DNA of 64,000 nucleotides, taken from NCBI RefSeq assembly GCF_016863535.1, contig NZ_BOPB01000021.1:1-64000 (forward strand). The letters are read 5' to 3'. This DNA comes from Micromonospora lutea (GTDB taxonomy: Bacteria > Actinomycetota > Actinomycetes > Mycobacteriales > Micromonosporaceae). The position numbers were made by a program, and so were the translations under genes. Numbering within the stretch: the first letter of the stretch is position 1; each line of letters starts with the position of its first letter. Under the pieces are notes generated by a model. That model had not been told where the DNA came from and did no database searches. It saw nothing but the letters and a program-made list of their open reading frames with translations. This document shows positions 41,004-49,234 of this stretch, piece by piece.

Positions 41004-42197
41004 ATGATCGGACAACGAGGACGGCGCTGGGCGCGGATCGCGCTCGCAGCCGTCACCGGCGGTGCGCTGGCGCTTGGTGCCGCCGCGCCGGCCGCCGCCG
41101 AAGCCCCGGCCACCGGTGTGGCGAAGGCGGTGCCGGGCAGCAGCGTCAAGCTCCTGCTGGACGGCAAGGCCAAGCGGACCTCGGCGCTGGCCATCGAAAT
41201 CGAGGGCAAGCGCGTCACGGCCTACTGCATCGACTACCACACCAGCGTCGCCATCGACGGCACCTACCAGGAGGGCACCTGGGACGCCTCCCAGGTGAAG
41301 AACCTCGCGAAGGTCCAGTGGGTGCTCACTCACGGCCACCCCAACGCCGATTCCGCCGCGTTGCTCGCCGCCGCCGGCGCCACCATGCCCGACGGGACGA
41401 ACGAGCAGGAAAGTGTCAACCTGCTCTACTTCGGCACGCAGACCGCTGTGTGGCACTTCAGTGACGGCATCAAGCTCGGTGACTGGGTCGCCGGGCGCGA
41501 CCTGCTCAGCAAGTCGAAGTACGACGTGATCAAGAAGGTTCACGACTACCTGGTCGCGAACGCCACCGACCAGCCCGAGCCGAGGGCCGAGCTGAGCATC
41601 GACCCGACCACGGCGACCGCGACGGTCGGCGAGAAGGCCGGGCCCTTCACCGTGAAGGGTCCGGCGGGTGACATCACGCTGGCGGTCACCGGCGGAACGG
41701 CTGTCGACGCCGAGGGCGCGCCGGTCTCCACCACCAGCAACGGGGGCCAGTTCTGGCTCACCGCCGAGGGCGCCGGCGAGGTCAGTGTGACCGCGTCCGC
41801 CGCCGACTCGGTCTCCTTCGGCCGGGTTTTCCTCTACACCGGCAAGAAGGCGGCGCAGAAGCTCATCCTGGGCGGCAGCACCGGCGCCACGGTGACCGCC
41901 AAGGCGGCTGCCACCTTCGCCGAGGCACCGTCCCCGCAGCCGAGCCCGGAGCCCGAGCCCACGACGCCGCAGCCGTCCCCGTCCACCCCGGCGGACTCCC
42001 CGTCGCCCTCGCCGAGCACTCCCGAGGAGTCCCCGGCGAGCCCGGCCCCGTCCACCTCGCCGGCCTCCAACGACGGTGGTCTGCCGCTGACCGGCGCGCC
42101 GATCGTCACCGCGATCGCCGCCGGACTGGTGCTCCTGATCGCGGGCGCGGTCACCGTTCTGGTGCTGCGTCGCCGCAGGGTCCACTTCACGGCCTGA
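41004..42197 (+). CDS. Sortase-anchored surface protein with thioester (TQXA) domain
   Basis: The start ATG 41004 gives 397 residues: signal peptide (RWARIALAAVTGGALALGAA, cleaved after AAAEA), a thioester domain (about 35-200), a beta-sandwich (about 200-300), a Pro/Ser/Glu-rich wall-spanning stretch, and the sorting signal LPLTG followed by a membrane helix and RRRRVHFTA. The thioester pair is visible: Cys in TAYCIDYHTS and Gln in FGTQTAVWHFSDG. Such domains form an internal Cys-Gln thioester that can bond covalently to surfaces or host proteins. No sortase gene is nearby. Confidence in the architecture is high; the ligand is unknown. Confidence 0.9.
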   Translation: MIGQRGRRWARIALAAVTGGALALGAAAPAAAEAPATGVAKAVPGSSVKLLLDGKAKRTSALAIEIEGKRVTAYCIDYHTSVAIDGTYQEGTWDASQVKNLAKVQWVLTHGHPNADSAALLAAAGATMPDGTNEQESVNLLYFGTQTAVWHFSDGIKLGDWVAGRDLLSKSKYDVIKKVHDYLVANATDQPEPRAELSIDPTTATATVGEKAGPFTVKGPAGDITLAVTGGTAVDAEGAPVSTTSNGGQFWLTAEGAGEVSVTASAADSVSFGRVFLYTGKKAAQKLILGGSTGATVTAKAAATFAEAPSPQPSPEPEPTTPQPSPSTPADSPSPSPSTPEESPASPAPSTSPASNDGGLPLTGAPIVTAIAAGLVLLIAGAVTVLVLRRRRVHFTA

Positions 42198-42613
42198 TCG
42201 CCACGGCCTAGCCCGGCCCGACCCCGGATCCCGACATCATGCGGATCCGGGGTCGGACCCGTTTCGGCCTAGGAATTTCCTCCGCGCACCGCGATCGGCC
42301 GCTGGTCTGGAATCGAGCTCATACTTTCGGGTAACATCGGCAGGAGTGGCGGGACTCACGTCGATGCTCCAGCTGGTTCGCGGAGTCGTCGGCCCCCGGT
42401 CACCTGACGCTCGGCTGAGCGCGGAAATGCGGTTGACGAGCAGCTCATACCATGCCTCCGGGCTGTCGGAGAGGCGGCTGCGGGTCGATGTCGGCACCGT
42501 CCCGGGCGGGTATCGGCTTGATAACACGCCTTCCCGCTTGGGCGCATCCAGTGTCACAGTTGCAGGCACCTCACAACCCCCTCGTGAGCCGAGCGCCCTG
42601 AGGAGGCACTCCC
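42198..42613. other. Intergenic region before the oligopeptide operon
   Basis: This 416-bp gap holds the terminator of the surface-protein gene at its left end and the ribosome-binding site GAGGAGG of the binding-protein gene at its right end. AT-richer pockets such as CTCATACTTTCGGGTAACATC (around 42319) and TTGATAACAC (around 42518) may belong to promoters, but I find no convincing -35/-10 pair. No credible gene is present. Confidence 0.5.
42218..42256 (+). terminator. Terminator of the thioester surface-protein gene
   Basis: CCGACCCCGGATCC / GGATCCGGGGTCGG, perfect 14-bp stem, 11-nt loop, about 20 nt after the stop codon. Confidence 0.7.
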
Positions 42614-44230
42614 ATGCGCGGGAAATTCCTGAAGGTGGCGGTCGCGGCGACCGCCACCGCCATGTTGGCCACCGCCTGTGGCGGCGGTGGCGACGACAGC
42701 AACGACTCGAGCGGCCAGTCTGGCGGCACGCTCCGCGTCTACAACTCGGAACCGGCGTTCCTGACGCCGTCCGGTGGTGACGACGAGCCGTCGATCTACG
42801 TGCTCCGTCAGCTGTATCGCGGTCTGGTCAAGTACAACGCCGAGACCTCCGCGGTCGAGATGGACCTGGCCGAGTCGATCGAATCGGACGACCAGAAGGT
42901 CTGGACGATCAAGCTCAAGAGCGGCTACACCTTCGACAACGGTGAGCCGGTCAACGCCGACGCCTTCATCCGGTCCTGGAACTTCGCCGCCTACGCGCCG
43001 AACACCCAGAACAACGGCTACTTCATGAAGCGCATCGCCGGCATCAAGGACGTGTCGCCCGAGGGCGAGGGCGCGGAGCCCACCGCCAAGGAGCTCTCCG
43101 GCCTGAAGAAGGTCGACGACCTCACCTTCACCGTCGAGCTGGAAGCGCCCTTCTCCGGCTTCCCGACGACGGTCGGCTACGTGGGCTTCTTCCCGATGGC
43201 CCAGGCGTGCGTCGACGACATCAAGGCGTGCAGCGAGAAGCCGATCGGTAACGGCCCCTACAAGATGGATGGCAGCTGGCAGCACAACGTCGCCATCAAC
43301 CTGGTCCGCAGCGACACCTGGAAGGGTGAGCCTGGCAAGCCGGACCGGATCGAGTACAAGATCTTTGCTGACGTCGACGCTGGTTACGCCGCCTTCCAGG
43401 CCGGCGAGCTGGACGTGATGTTCACCCTGCCGCCGGCCCGCTACAAGGAGGCCAAGGCCACCTACGGCGACCGGATGTACGAGCAGCCAGGTGACAGCTT
43501 CACCTATGTCGGCATGCCGCTGTACCAGGACGACTTCAAGGACAAGCGGATCCGCCAGGCGCTGTCGCTGTCGATCGACCGCCAGTCGATCATCGACGCG
43601 GTCTTCGACGGCCGGTTCACCCCGGCCACCGGCTTCGTCGCCCCGACCTTCGAGGGTGCCCGTGAGGGTGTCTGCAAGTACTGCACGAAGGACGTCGAGA
43701 AGGCGAAGCAGCTGCTGGCCGAGGCTGGCGGCTGGCCGGCCGGCAAGAAGCTGACTCTCTGGGCGAACGCCGGTGCCGGCCACGACCAGTGGCTGCAGGC
43801 GGTCGGTGACCAGATCAAGGAGGCCCTGGGCATCGACTACGAGCTCAAGGTCAACCTGCAGTTCCCCGAGTACCTCGAGACGGCGGACAAGAAGAACTTC
43901 ACCGGTCCGTACCGTCTCGGCTGGGGCCCGGACTACCCGTTCATGGAGACCTACCTCTACCCGCTGTACGGCACCGGTGCCGGCAGCAACAACTCGGGCT
44001 ACACGAACGAGGCCTTCGACAACCTGCTGAAGGAGGGTGACTCGGCCGACTCGATCGAGGCCGCGATCCCGTCCTACCAGAAGGCGGAGGACATCCTCGG
44101 CGAGGACCTGCCGGTCATCCCGATGTGGTTCAACAAGGTTGGCGCGGTCTACAGCGAGAACGTCGACCAGTTCGTCTGGAACGCCGTCTCGGATGCCGAC
44201 TACGGTGCGACTTCGCTGAAGCAGAACTGA
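42614..44230 (+). CDS. Oligopeptide/dipeptide ABC transporter substrate-binding lipoprotein
   Basis: A 538-residue lipoprotein: signal KVAVAATATAMLATAC with the lipobox Cys at about residue 22, then a Gly/Asp/Ser linker. The mature part is a class C (SBP family 5) binding protein, recognised by GGTLRVYNSEPAFLTPSGGD, the KVWTIKLKSGYTFDNGEPV motif, and RIRQALSLSIDRQSIID. A GAGGAGG site precedes the ATG. It is the first gene of a five-gene importer operon and captures peptides (or similar ligands) outside the membrane. A long hairpin separates it from the permease genes. Confidence 0.94.
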   Translation: MRGKFLKVAVAATATAMLATACGGGGDDSNDSSGQSGGTLRVYNSEPAFLTPSGGDDEPSIYVLRQLYRGLVKYNAETSAVEMDLAESIESDDQKVWTIKLKSGYTFDNGEPVNADAFIRSWNFAAYAPNTQNNGYFMKRIAGIKDVSPEGEGAEPTAKELSGLKKVDDLTFTVELEAPFSGFPTTVGYVGFFPMAQACVDDIKACSEKPIGNGPYKMDGSWQHNVAINLVRSDTWKGEPGKPDRIEYKIFADVDAGYAAFQAGELDVMFTLPPARYKEAKATYGDRMYEQPGDSFTYVGMPLYQDDFKDKRIRQALSLSIDRQSIIDAVFDGRFTPATGFVAPTFEGAREGVCKYCTKDVEKAKQLLAEAGGWPAGKKLTLWANAGAGHDQWLQAVGDQIKEALGIDYELKVNLQFPEYLETADKKNFTGPYRLGWGPDYPFMETYLYPLYGTGAGSNNSGYTNEAFDNLLKEGDSADSIEAAIPSYQKAEDILGEDLPVIPMWFNKVGAVYSENVDQFVWNAVSDADYGATSLKQN

Positions 44231-44259
44231 GCTTCAGCCGCCTGATCCTGCCGTAATAC

Positions 44260-44307
44260 GACGTGGCGGCAACGGTGACCCAACAGGGTGATCGTTGCCG
44301 CCACGTC
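44260..44307 (+). terminator. Intra-operon hairpin between binding-protein and permease genes
   Basis: GACGTGGCGGCAACG and its exact complement CGTTGCCGCCACGTC (15 bp, 18-nt loop) lie 30 nt after the binding-protein stop. This is the position expected for a partial terminator or 3' stabiliser that sets a high ratio of binding protein to transporter. Confidence 0.6.
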
Positions 44308-44329
44308 AGCGCCGAGAGGAGACCCCGTC

Positions 44330-45340
44330 ATGGGGCGCTACGTCATTCGACGGTTGCTCCAGTTCATCCCCACCGTGCTGGGCACCATGTTCCTCCTGCA
44401 CTACATGACCTCGCTGGCGATCCAGTTCAGCGGGAATCCGGCAAGGGCCCTGTTCGGGGACCGGACTCCGCCGCCCGCGCTACTCCAGGCGATCACCGAG
44501 CGACTCGGCTATGACAACCCCTGCCTGGACCAGCGGGGCAACCCCTGCTTCGGACTCTTCCTGGACCGCCTGCAGAACATTTTCCTCCATTTCGACTTCG
44601 GCGTTAACCTGCGCCAGCGGGAGGTCACCGAGCTGGTCGCCGACGCCATTCCGTTCACCCTCAAGCTGTTGGTGATCGCGATCGTCTTTGAGGCCGTCGT
44701 CGGCATCGCGGCGGGCGTGTTGGCGGGTCTGCGTGGTGGCAGCTTCCTCGACTACACGGTGAAGATCAGCACCGTCTTCGTCATCTCGGTACCGATCTTC
44801 GTGCTCGGTCTGGTGGTGCGGGAGTTCGTCGGGGTCAAGCTCGGCAACGTGCTGAGGGGGCAGGACTGGATCCCGGACCTGATCTCCGTGGGCGTGTTCA
44901 CCCCCGGCTTCAAAGCCGACTATCCCTTCGCCAGCCTGATCATCCCAGGCATGGTGCTCGGCGCAGTCTCGCTCGCCACCACCGCCCGGCTCACCCGGAC
45001 CAGCATCATGGAGAACATCCGGGCCGACTACGTCCGCACCGCCAAGGCCAAGGGCCTGACCAACAAGCGCGTCATCGGCGTGCACACGCTCCGCAACTCG
45101 CTGATCCCCGTGATCACCTTCCTCGGCGTCGACATCGGCGCCGCGATGGGCGGCGCGGTCGTCACCGAGACGATCTTCAACGTGCCGGGTATCGGTCGGC
45201 TGGTGACGATGTCCGCCCGCACCGGCGAGTCATCGGTGGTGATCGGCGTGGTGACCATGCTGGTGCTGGTCGTCCTGATCGCCAACCTGCTGGTCGACCT
45301 CATGTACGCCGTGCTCGATCCGAGGATCCGCTATGAGTGA
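44330..45340 (+). CDS. Oligopeptide ABC transporter permease (OppB/DppB type)
   Basis: The start ATG 44330 follows GAGAGGAG by 8 nt (MGRYVIRRLLQFIPTVLG); the GTG at 44288 lies inside the hairpin and is rejected. The product has 336 residues with about six membrane segments. The inner-membrane permease signature lies in the region TRTSIMENIRADYVRTAKAK followed by GLTNKRVI (EAA motif), with NSLIPVITFLGVDIGAAMGG behind it. It forms half of the membrane channel. OppB proteins usually are a little shorter; the loop after residue 45 (RTPPPALLQAITERLGYDNP) is slightly extended. Confidence 0.94.
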   Translation: MGRYVIRRLLQFIPTVLGTMFLLHYMTSLAIQFSGNPARALFGDRTPPPALLQAITERLGYDNPCLDQRGNPCFGLFLDRLQNIFLHFDFGVNLRQREVTELVADAIPFTLKLLVIAIVFEAVVGIAAGVLAGLRGGSFLDYTVKISTVFVISVPIFVLGLVVREFVGVKLGNVLRGQDWIPDLISVGVFTPGFKADYPFASLIIPGMVLGAVSLATTARLTRTSIMENIRADYVRTAKAKGLTNKRVIGVHTLRNSLIPVITFLGVDIGAAMGGAVVTETIFNVPGIGRLVTMSARTGESSVVIGVVTMLVLVVLIANLLVDLMYAVLDPRIRYE

Positions 45341-45417
45341 CCGGACCGTGGTGACGACACGTACGCAGGGTCTTCCGACCGCTCCCGGCGACCGGTGGAG
45401 CGAGATGAGGTGTGAGC

Positions 45418-46356
45418 ATGAGTGACCTGACGAGCGCGGGTAGTGCCGTCGGCGGTGCGCCGGTGGGCGGTGACGGCCCGACGACGGAGCCGTCGGCCGG
45501 CGGTAAGGAGCGCAGCACCAGCCTCTGGGCGGATGCCCGGCGACAGTTGCTGCGCGACCCGATCTTTGTGATCGCCTTCCTCTACATCGTTGTCGTCGGT
45601 TCGATGGCGGCCTTCCCGAAGCTCTGGACGAGCCAGGACCCGCGTGCCTGCAGCACCGACCGGTCCCGGGTCTCGCCGAGCTGGGAGCATCCGTTCGGCA
45701 CCGACATCCTGGGCTGCGACTACTATTCGCACGCCATCTACGGTGCCCGGCCCTCAATGGTGATCGCGGTAATGGCCACCAGCGGTATCGTGATCTTTGG
45801 TGGGTTGCTCGGTCTGCTCGCCGGGTACTACGGCGGCTGGGTCGACACGATCATCTCCCGGCTGATGGACATTGTCCTGTCGCTGCCGTTCCTGCTCGGC
45901 GCGATCGTGTTCCTCACGGTCATCAAGCGGCAGAACATCTGGACGATCGCCCTGGTGCTCTTCGCCCTCGCCTGGCCGACCATCGCCCGGATCATCCGGG
46001 GCAGCGTCATCTCGTCGAAGGACCTGGACTACGTGCACGCCGCGAAGGCGGTCGGGGCCCGCAACTCGCGACTGATGTTCCGGCACATCCTGCCGAACGC
46101 GATCGCGCCGATGCTGGTGTACGCCACCATCGTGCTCGGCGCGTTCGTCGCCGCTGAGGCCACGTTGACCTTCCTCGGTGTCGGGCTCCAGGCACCGGCC
46201 CAGTCGTGGGGAACAATGATCTCGGTCCACCAGGTCTACTTCCTGGAGGATCCGTGGCTGCTGCTCTTCCCCTGTGGTCTGCTGGTCGGCACGGTGCTGT
46301 CCTTCATCCTCATGGGTGACGCCCTGCGTGACGCCCTCGACCCGAAGTTCCGGTGA
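45418..46356 (+). CDS. Oligopeptide ABC transporter permease (OppC/DppC type)
   Basis: The start ATG 45418 has GATGAGG upstream; GTG 45412 is possible. The product has 312 residues with a low-complexity Gly/Ser N-terminus of about 40 residues before the first membrane segment. The family signatures are HPFGTDILGCDYYSHAIYGA, GLLAGYYGGWVDTIISRLMD, and the EAA loop KDLDYVHAAKAVGARNSRLM followed by FRHILPN. It pairs with the preceding OppB-type protein. Confidence 0.94.
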   Translation: MSDLTSAGSAVGGAPVGGDGPTTEPSAGGKERSTSLWADARRQLLRDPIFVIAFLYIVVVGSMAAFPKLWTSQDPRACSTDRSRVSPSWEHPFGTDILGCDYYSHAIYGARPSMVIAVMATSGIVIFGGLLGLLAGYYGGWVDTIISRLMDIVLSLPFLLGAIVFLTVIKRQNIWTIALVLFALAWPTIARIIRGSVISSKDLDYVHAAKAVGARNSRLMFRHILPNAIAPMLVYATIVLGAFVAAEATLTFLGVGLQAPAQSWGTMISVHQVYFLEDPWLLLFPCGLLVGTVLSFILMGDALRDALDPKFR

Positions 46357-46441
46357 GTCTGATGAGCGAGTCTCAGCGAACGAGTCGTCAGCCCAGGGCG
46401 ACGGTGCCTCACGAGGGCACGGAGCGAGCGGAGTGCCAATC

Positions 46442-47479
46442 ATGAGCACTGATGTGAACGTCAAGATGGACGCGCTGGCGGGTGTCGACCCGAACGCGCT
46501 GCCGCTGCAGGTCAAGAACCTGCACGTGGAGTTCCGTACCCGCAACGGCATTGCCCACGCCGTCAACGGCGTGAGCTTCGACCTGCGGGCCGGCGAGACC
46601 CGGGCGATCCTCGGCGAGTCCGGCTGCGGCAAGAGCGTGACCGCTCAGGCGATCATGGGCATCCTGGACACTCCGCCGGGCTTCATCACCGGCGGCGAGA
46701 TCCTTTACCGGGGCGTCGACCTGCTCAAGCTGCCGGAGTCGGAGCGCCGCAAGGTGCGCGCGAACCGGATCGCGATGATCTTCCAGGACGCGCTCTCCGC
46801 GCTGAACCCGGTCTTCACCGTCGGGTTCCAGCTCGCCGAGCTGTTCCGCAAGCATCGGGGGATGTCCCGCAAGGACGCCAAGGCCCGCGCGATCGAGCTG
46901 TTGGACCTGGTCAAGATTCCGGCCGCGAGTCAGCGGGTGAACGACTACCCGCACCAGTTCTCGGGTGGTATGCGGCAGCGCGTCATGATCGCGATGGCGC
47001 TGGCGCTCGACCCCGAGGTGCTGATCGCGGACGAGCCGACCACCGCGCTGGACGTGACGGTGCAGGCGCAGATCATGGCGCTGCTCGCCGAGTTGCAGCG
47101 GGAACGGAACATGGGCCTCGTGCTGATCACCCACGACATGGGTGTGGTGGCCGACGTGGCGGACCAGATCTCGGTCATGTACGCCGGCCGGGTCATCGAG
47201 GAAGCCGGCGTGAACGACATCTACGCCAGCCCCGCCCACCCGTACACCAAGGGTCTGCTGGAGTCGATCCCGCGCCTGGACCTCAAGGGGCACGAGCTCA
47301 GCGCCATCAAGGGCCTGCCGCCGATGTTGACCAACATCCCGCCGGGCTGCGCCTTCAACCCCCGGTGCCGGTACGCACAGGAGGTCTGCCGGCAGGATCC
47401 GGCGCCACCGCTGTACCAGGTGTCGCCGAGCCGGACGGCCGCCTGCCACTTCTGGAAGGAGGTCAAGGGCGATGAGTGA
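46442..47479 (+). CDS. Oligopeptide ABC transporter ATP-binding protein (OppD/DppD type)
   Basis: The start ATG 46442 gives MSTDVNVKMDALAGVDPN and 345 residues. One ABC domain: Walker A GESGCGKSVTAQ, signature FSGGMRQRV, Walker B VLIADEPTTALDV, H-loop LITHDMG. The C-terminal oligopeptide-transporter motif has the four-cysteine cluster (GCAFNPRCRYAQEVCRQD ... TAACHFW), which in related proteins can hold an iron-sulfur cluster. The last 8 bp overlap the start of the next ATPase gene. Confidence 0.95.
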   Translation: MSTDVNVKMDALAGVDPNALPLQVKNLHVEFRTRNGIAHAVNGVSFDLRAGETRAILGESGCGKSVTAQAIMGILDTPPGFITGGEILYRGVDLLKLPESERRKVRANRIAMIFQDALSALNPVFTVGFQLAELFRKHRGMSRKDAKARAIELLDLVKIPAASQRVNDYPHQFSGGMRQRVMIAMALALDPEVLIADEPTTALDVTVQAQIMALLAELQRERNMGLVLITHDMGVVADVADQISVMYAGRVIEEAGVNDIYASPAHPYTKGLLESIPRLDLKGHELSAIKGLPPMLTNIPPGCAFNPRCRYAQEVCRQDPAPPLYQVSPSRTAACHFWKEVKGDE

Positions 47480-48482
47480 CGTGGTGCTGGAGACCCGCGA
47501 CCTGGTCAAGCACTTCCCGCTGACCCGGGGCATCGTCTTCAAGAAGCAGTACGGTGCGGTGCAGGCGGTCGACGGGGTCAACCTGCAACTGCGGCGGGGA
47601 GAGACGCTCGGCATCGTCGGCGAGTCCGGTTGCGGCAAGTCGACGCTGGCCCGGATGCTGGTGGGGCTTGAGACGCCGACCTCCGGTGACCTGTTCGTGC
47701 AGGGCAGGAACATGTCAAAGGTCGGCGCCGAGGAGCGGCGCCGGGGTCGGCGCAACATCCAGCTGGTGATGCAGGACCCGTACACGTCGCTCAACCCGCG
47801 AATGACCGTCGGTGACATCATCGGCGAGCCGTTCGAGGTGCACCCGGACGTGGTGCCGAAGGGCAAGCGGCGGGCCAAGGTCCAGGAACTGCTGGATCTG
47901 GTCGGTCTCAACCCGGACCACATCAACCGGTACCCGCACCAGTTCTCCGGCGGCCAGCGGCAGCGCATCGGCATCGCCCGGGCACTGGCGCTCAACCCGG
48001 AGATCATCCTGTGTGACGAGCCGGTCTCCGCGCTGGACGTCTCCATCCAGGCTCAGGTGATCAACCTGCTGGAGAAGCTCCAGGCGGAGCTCGGGCTGTC
48101 GTACATCTTCATCGCCCACGACCTGTCGGTGGTCCGGCACATCGCCGATCGGGTCGCGGTGATGTACCTCGGCAAGATCATCGAGATCGGCACCGAGGAC
48201 GAGATCTACGACAAGCCGACCCACCCGTACACCCAGGCGCTGCTGTCGGCGGTGCCGGTGCCGGATCCGAAGCTGCGTGGGCAGCGGGATCAGATCGTGC
48301 TCACCGGTGACGTGCCGTCGCCGGCCAACCCCCCCTCGGGCTGCCGATTCCGTACGCGATGCTGGAAGGCCCAGGACATCTGCGCCGAGCAGGAGCCGCT
48401 GCTGGTGGTCCGCGACAAGTCGGACCACCCGAGCGCCTGCCACTTCGCCGAGGTACGCGACGTCGTGCACGCGACGGAGTGA
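47472..48482 (+). CDS. Oligopeptide ABC transporter ATP-binding protein (OppF/DppF type)
   Basis: A 336-residue ATPase overlapping the previous gene by 8 bp. Walker A GESGCGKSTLAR, signature FSGGQRQRIG, Walker B IILCDEPVSALDVS, H-loop FIAHDLSVV. The C-terminal cysteine motif GCRFRTRCWKAQDICAEQ ... ACHF is complete. With the OppD-type subunit it forms the heterodimeric motor. It ends the operon; a terminator follows. Confidence 0.95.
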   Translation: MSDVVLETRDLVKHFPLTRGIVFKKQYGAVQAVDGVNLQLRRGETLGIVGESGCGKSTLARMLVGLETPTSGDLFVQGRNMSKVGAEERRRGRRNIQLVMQDPYTSLNPRMTVGDIIGEPFEVHPDVVPKGKRRAKVQELLDLVGLNPDHINRYPHQFSGGQRQRIGIARALALNPEIILCDEPVSALDVSIQAQVINLLEKLQAELGLSYIFIAHDLSVVRHIADRVAVMYLGKIIEIGTEDEIYDKPTHPYTQALLSAVPVPDPKLRGQRDQIVLTGDVPSPANPPSGCRFRTRCWKAQDICAEQEPLLVVRDKSDHPSACHFAEVRDVVHATE

Positions 48483-48554
48483 CCCCACAGACGCCGTCGG
48501 TTCCCGTCCATCCGTAGCGGGAACGGCGGTGAAGGTAGTGCCTCCTCAGTGATT

Positions 48555-48589
48555 CGGGGCGTCGGCCGTCACCAGCAGCCGGCGCCCCG
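48555..48589. terminator. Terminator between oligopeptide operon and chorismate mutase gene
   Basis: CGGGGCGTCGGC / GCCGGCGCCCCG (one G-T mismatch), 11-nt loop, in the gap between the two convergent genes. Confidence 0.65.
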
Positions 48590-48671
48590 GTCCACCTCCC
48601 CGCCCCCCACCTCGGATCGATCAAGAAGTTCGCGCGCGATCACCGCGAAAGCCTCTCGATCAGCGAGCTGG

Positions 48672-49031
48672 TCAGAGGGGACCACGACCGGCCCGGAGCA
48701 GCAGCAGGGCGAGTTGGGTGCCGTCCGCGCCGAGCGACTGCCGAAACCGCTCCAGGATCTCCTGCTCGCGGGAGAGGACGAGCCGGGTACCGCCGGAGGC
48801 CATCCGGGTCGCACCGACCTCTCGGGAGAGCGCGGCCCGCTCCTGCCACAGGTCGATCAACGCCCGGTCGATCTCGTCGATGCGTACCCGGATCTCGGCG
48901 ATCCGGTTGGCGGCGTCCGGCTCGGCGGTGCCGGTGGCCGGCACGCCCGCCGCGGGTCCGGTGGGGGCGGTGCCGTTCGAGACCGTGCCGGACCCGTTCG
49001 TGCCGCCGTTGTGTTCCATCACGTCTGTCAT
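48672..49031 (-). CDS. Chorismate mutase, AroQ class
   Basis: The start ATG 49031 (MTDVMEHNGG) follows GAGAGG by 9 nt. The product has 119 residues: a disordered Gly/Thr/Pro-rich N-terminus of about 40 residues, then a single AroQ helical domain (about 43-119). The AroQ pattern is IRVRIDEIDRALIDLWQERA, LSREVGATRMASGGTRLVLS, REQEILERF, and a C-terminal LLLLRAGRG. It rearranges chorismate to prephenate, the committed step to Phe and Tyr. Its transcript carries a Phe/Tyr-rich leader peptide and an intrinsic terminator, so expression is probably controlled by attenuation. Actinobacterial AroQ enzymes often depend on DAHP synthase for full activity. Confidence 0.9.
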   Translation of the reverse strand: MTDVMEHNGGTNGSGTVSNGTAPTGPAAGVPATGTAEPDAANRIAEIRVRIDEIDRALIDLWQERAALSREVGATRMASGGTRLVLSREQEILERFRQSLGADGTQLALLLLRAGRGPL

Positions 49032-49082
49032 CTTCGGGTACCTCTCGCGATGTGGTGCCCGGTGCCCGGATCCCGGGACGCG

Positions 49083-49117
49083 AAAAAGCCCCGGGGCTCC
49101 GAGAGCCCGGGGCTTTT
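49083..49117 (-). terminator. Intrinsic terminator in the chorismate mutase leader (attenuator)
   Basis: On the minus strand AAAAGCCCCGGG-CTC pairs with GAG-CCCCGGGGCTTTT (16 bp, one bulge, 3-nt loop) and is followed by TTTTT at the stem end. It lies 15 nt after the leader-peptide stop and about 52 nt before the chorismate mutase ATG. An unpaired leader segment CCGGGAG (49158-49164) can pair with CTCTCGG at the top of this stem (one G-U pair), a possible antiterminator. Confidence 0.8.
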
Positions 49118-49132
49118 CGTAGGTCTGATCGA

Positions 49133-49198
49133 TCAGGCGCGACCCACGGCTGCCGGACTCCCGGTGCCGTAGTAAAAGTAGAAGCGCTGGTCGAACAC
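49133..49198 (-). CDS. Phe/Tyr-rich leader peptide of the chorismate mutase attenuator (21 aa)
   Basis: A 21-codon frame GTG...TGA encodes MFDQRFYFYYGTGSPAAVGR plus a final A. Six of the first ten residues are Phe or Tyr, including a five-codon run (TTC TAC TTT TAC TAC). No Shine-Dalgarno is visible, but a promoter can be drawn that would begin transcription at the GTG, so it may be translated as a leaderless message. The stop lies 15 nt before a strong terminator stem. The design matches classical pheA-type leader peptides: ribosomes stalled at Phe/Tyr codons when these are scarce would favour antitermination. It is too short for ordinary gene finders. Confidence 0.78.
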   Translation of the reverse strand: MFDQRFYFYYGTGSPAAVGRA

Positions 49199-49205
49199 GA
49201 CGTCG

Positions 49206-49234
49206 AGTATGCCGCTCGGCGGGGTGCTGCGCAA
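49206..49234 (-). promoter_or_regulatory. Probable promoter of the leader peptide-chorismate mutase transcript
   Basis: Minus strand: TTGCGC, exactly 17 nt, CATACT, then 7 nt to the leader GTG. The spacing predicts a transcript that starts at or next to the GTG. The -35 box overlaps the edge of the dispersed repeat at 49231-49292. Confidence 0.55.

Noticed and set aside
42346..42780. A 144-codon frame before the oligopeptide-binding gene
   Set aside because: It overlaps the binding-protein gene in another frame, lacks a ribosome-binding site and has no recognisable domain.
48612..48670. A possible fifth palindrome of family B (GATCGATCAAGAAGTT)
   Set aside because: There is no complementary right arm; only the left-arm words are similar.
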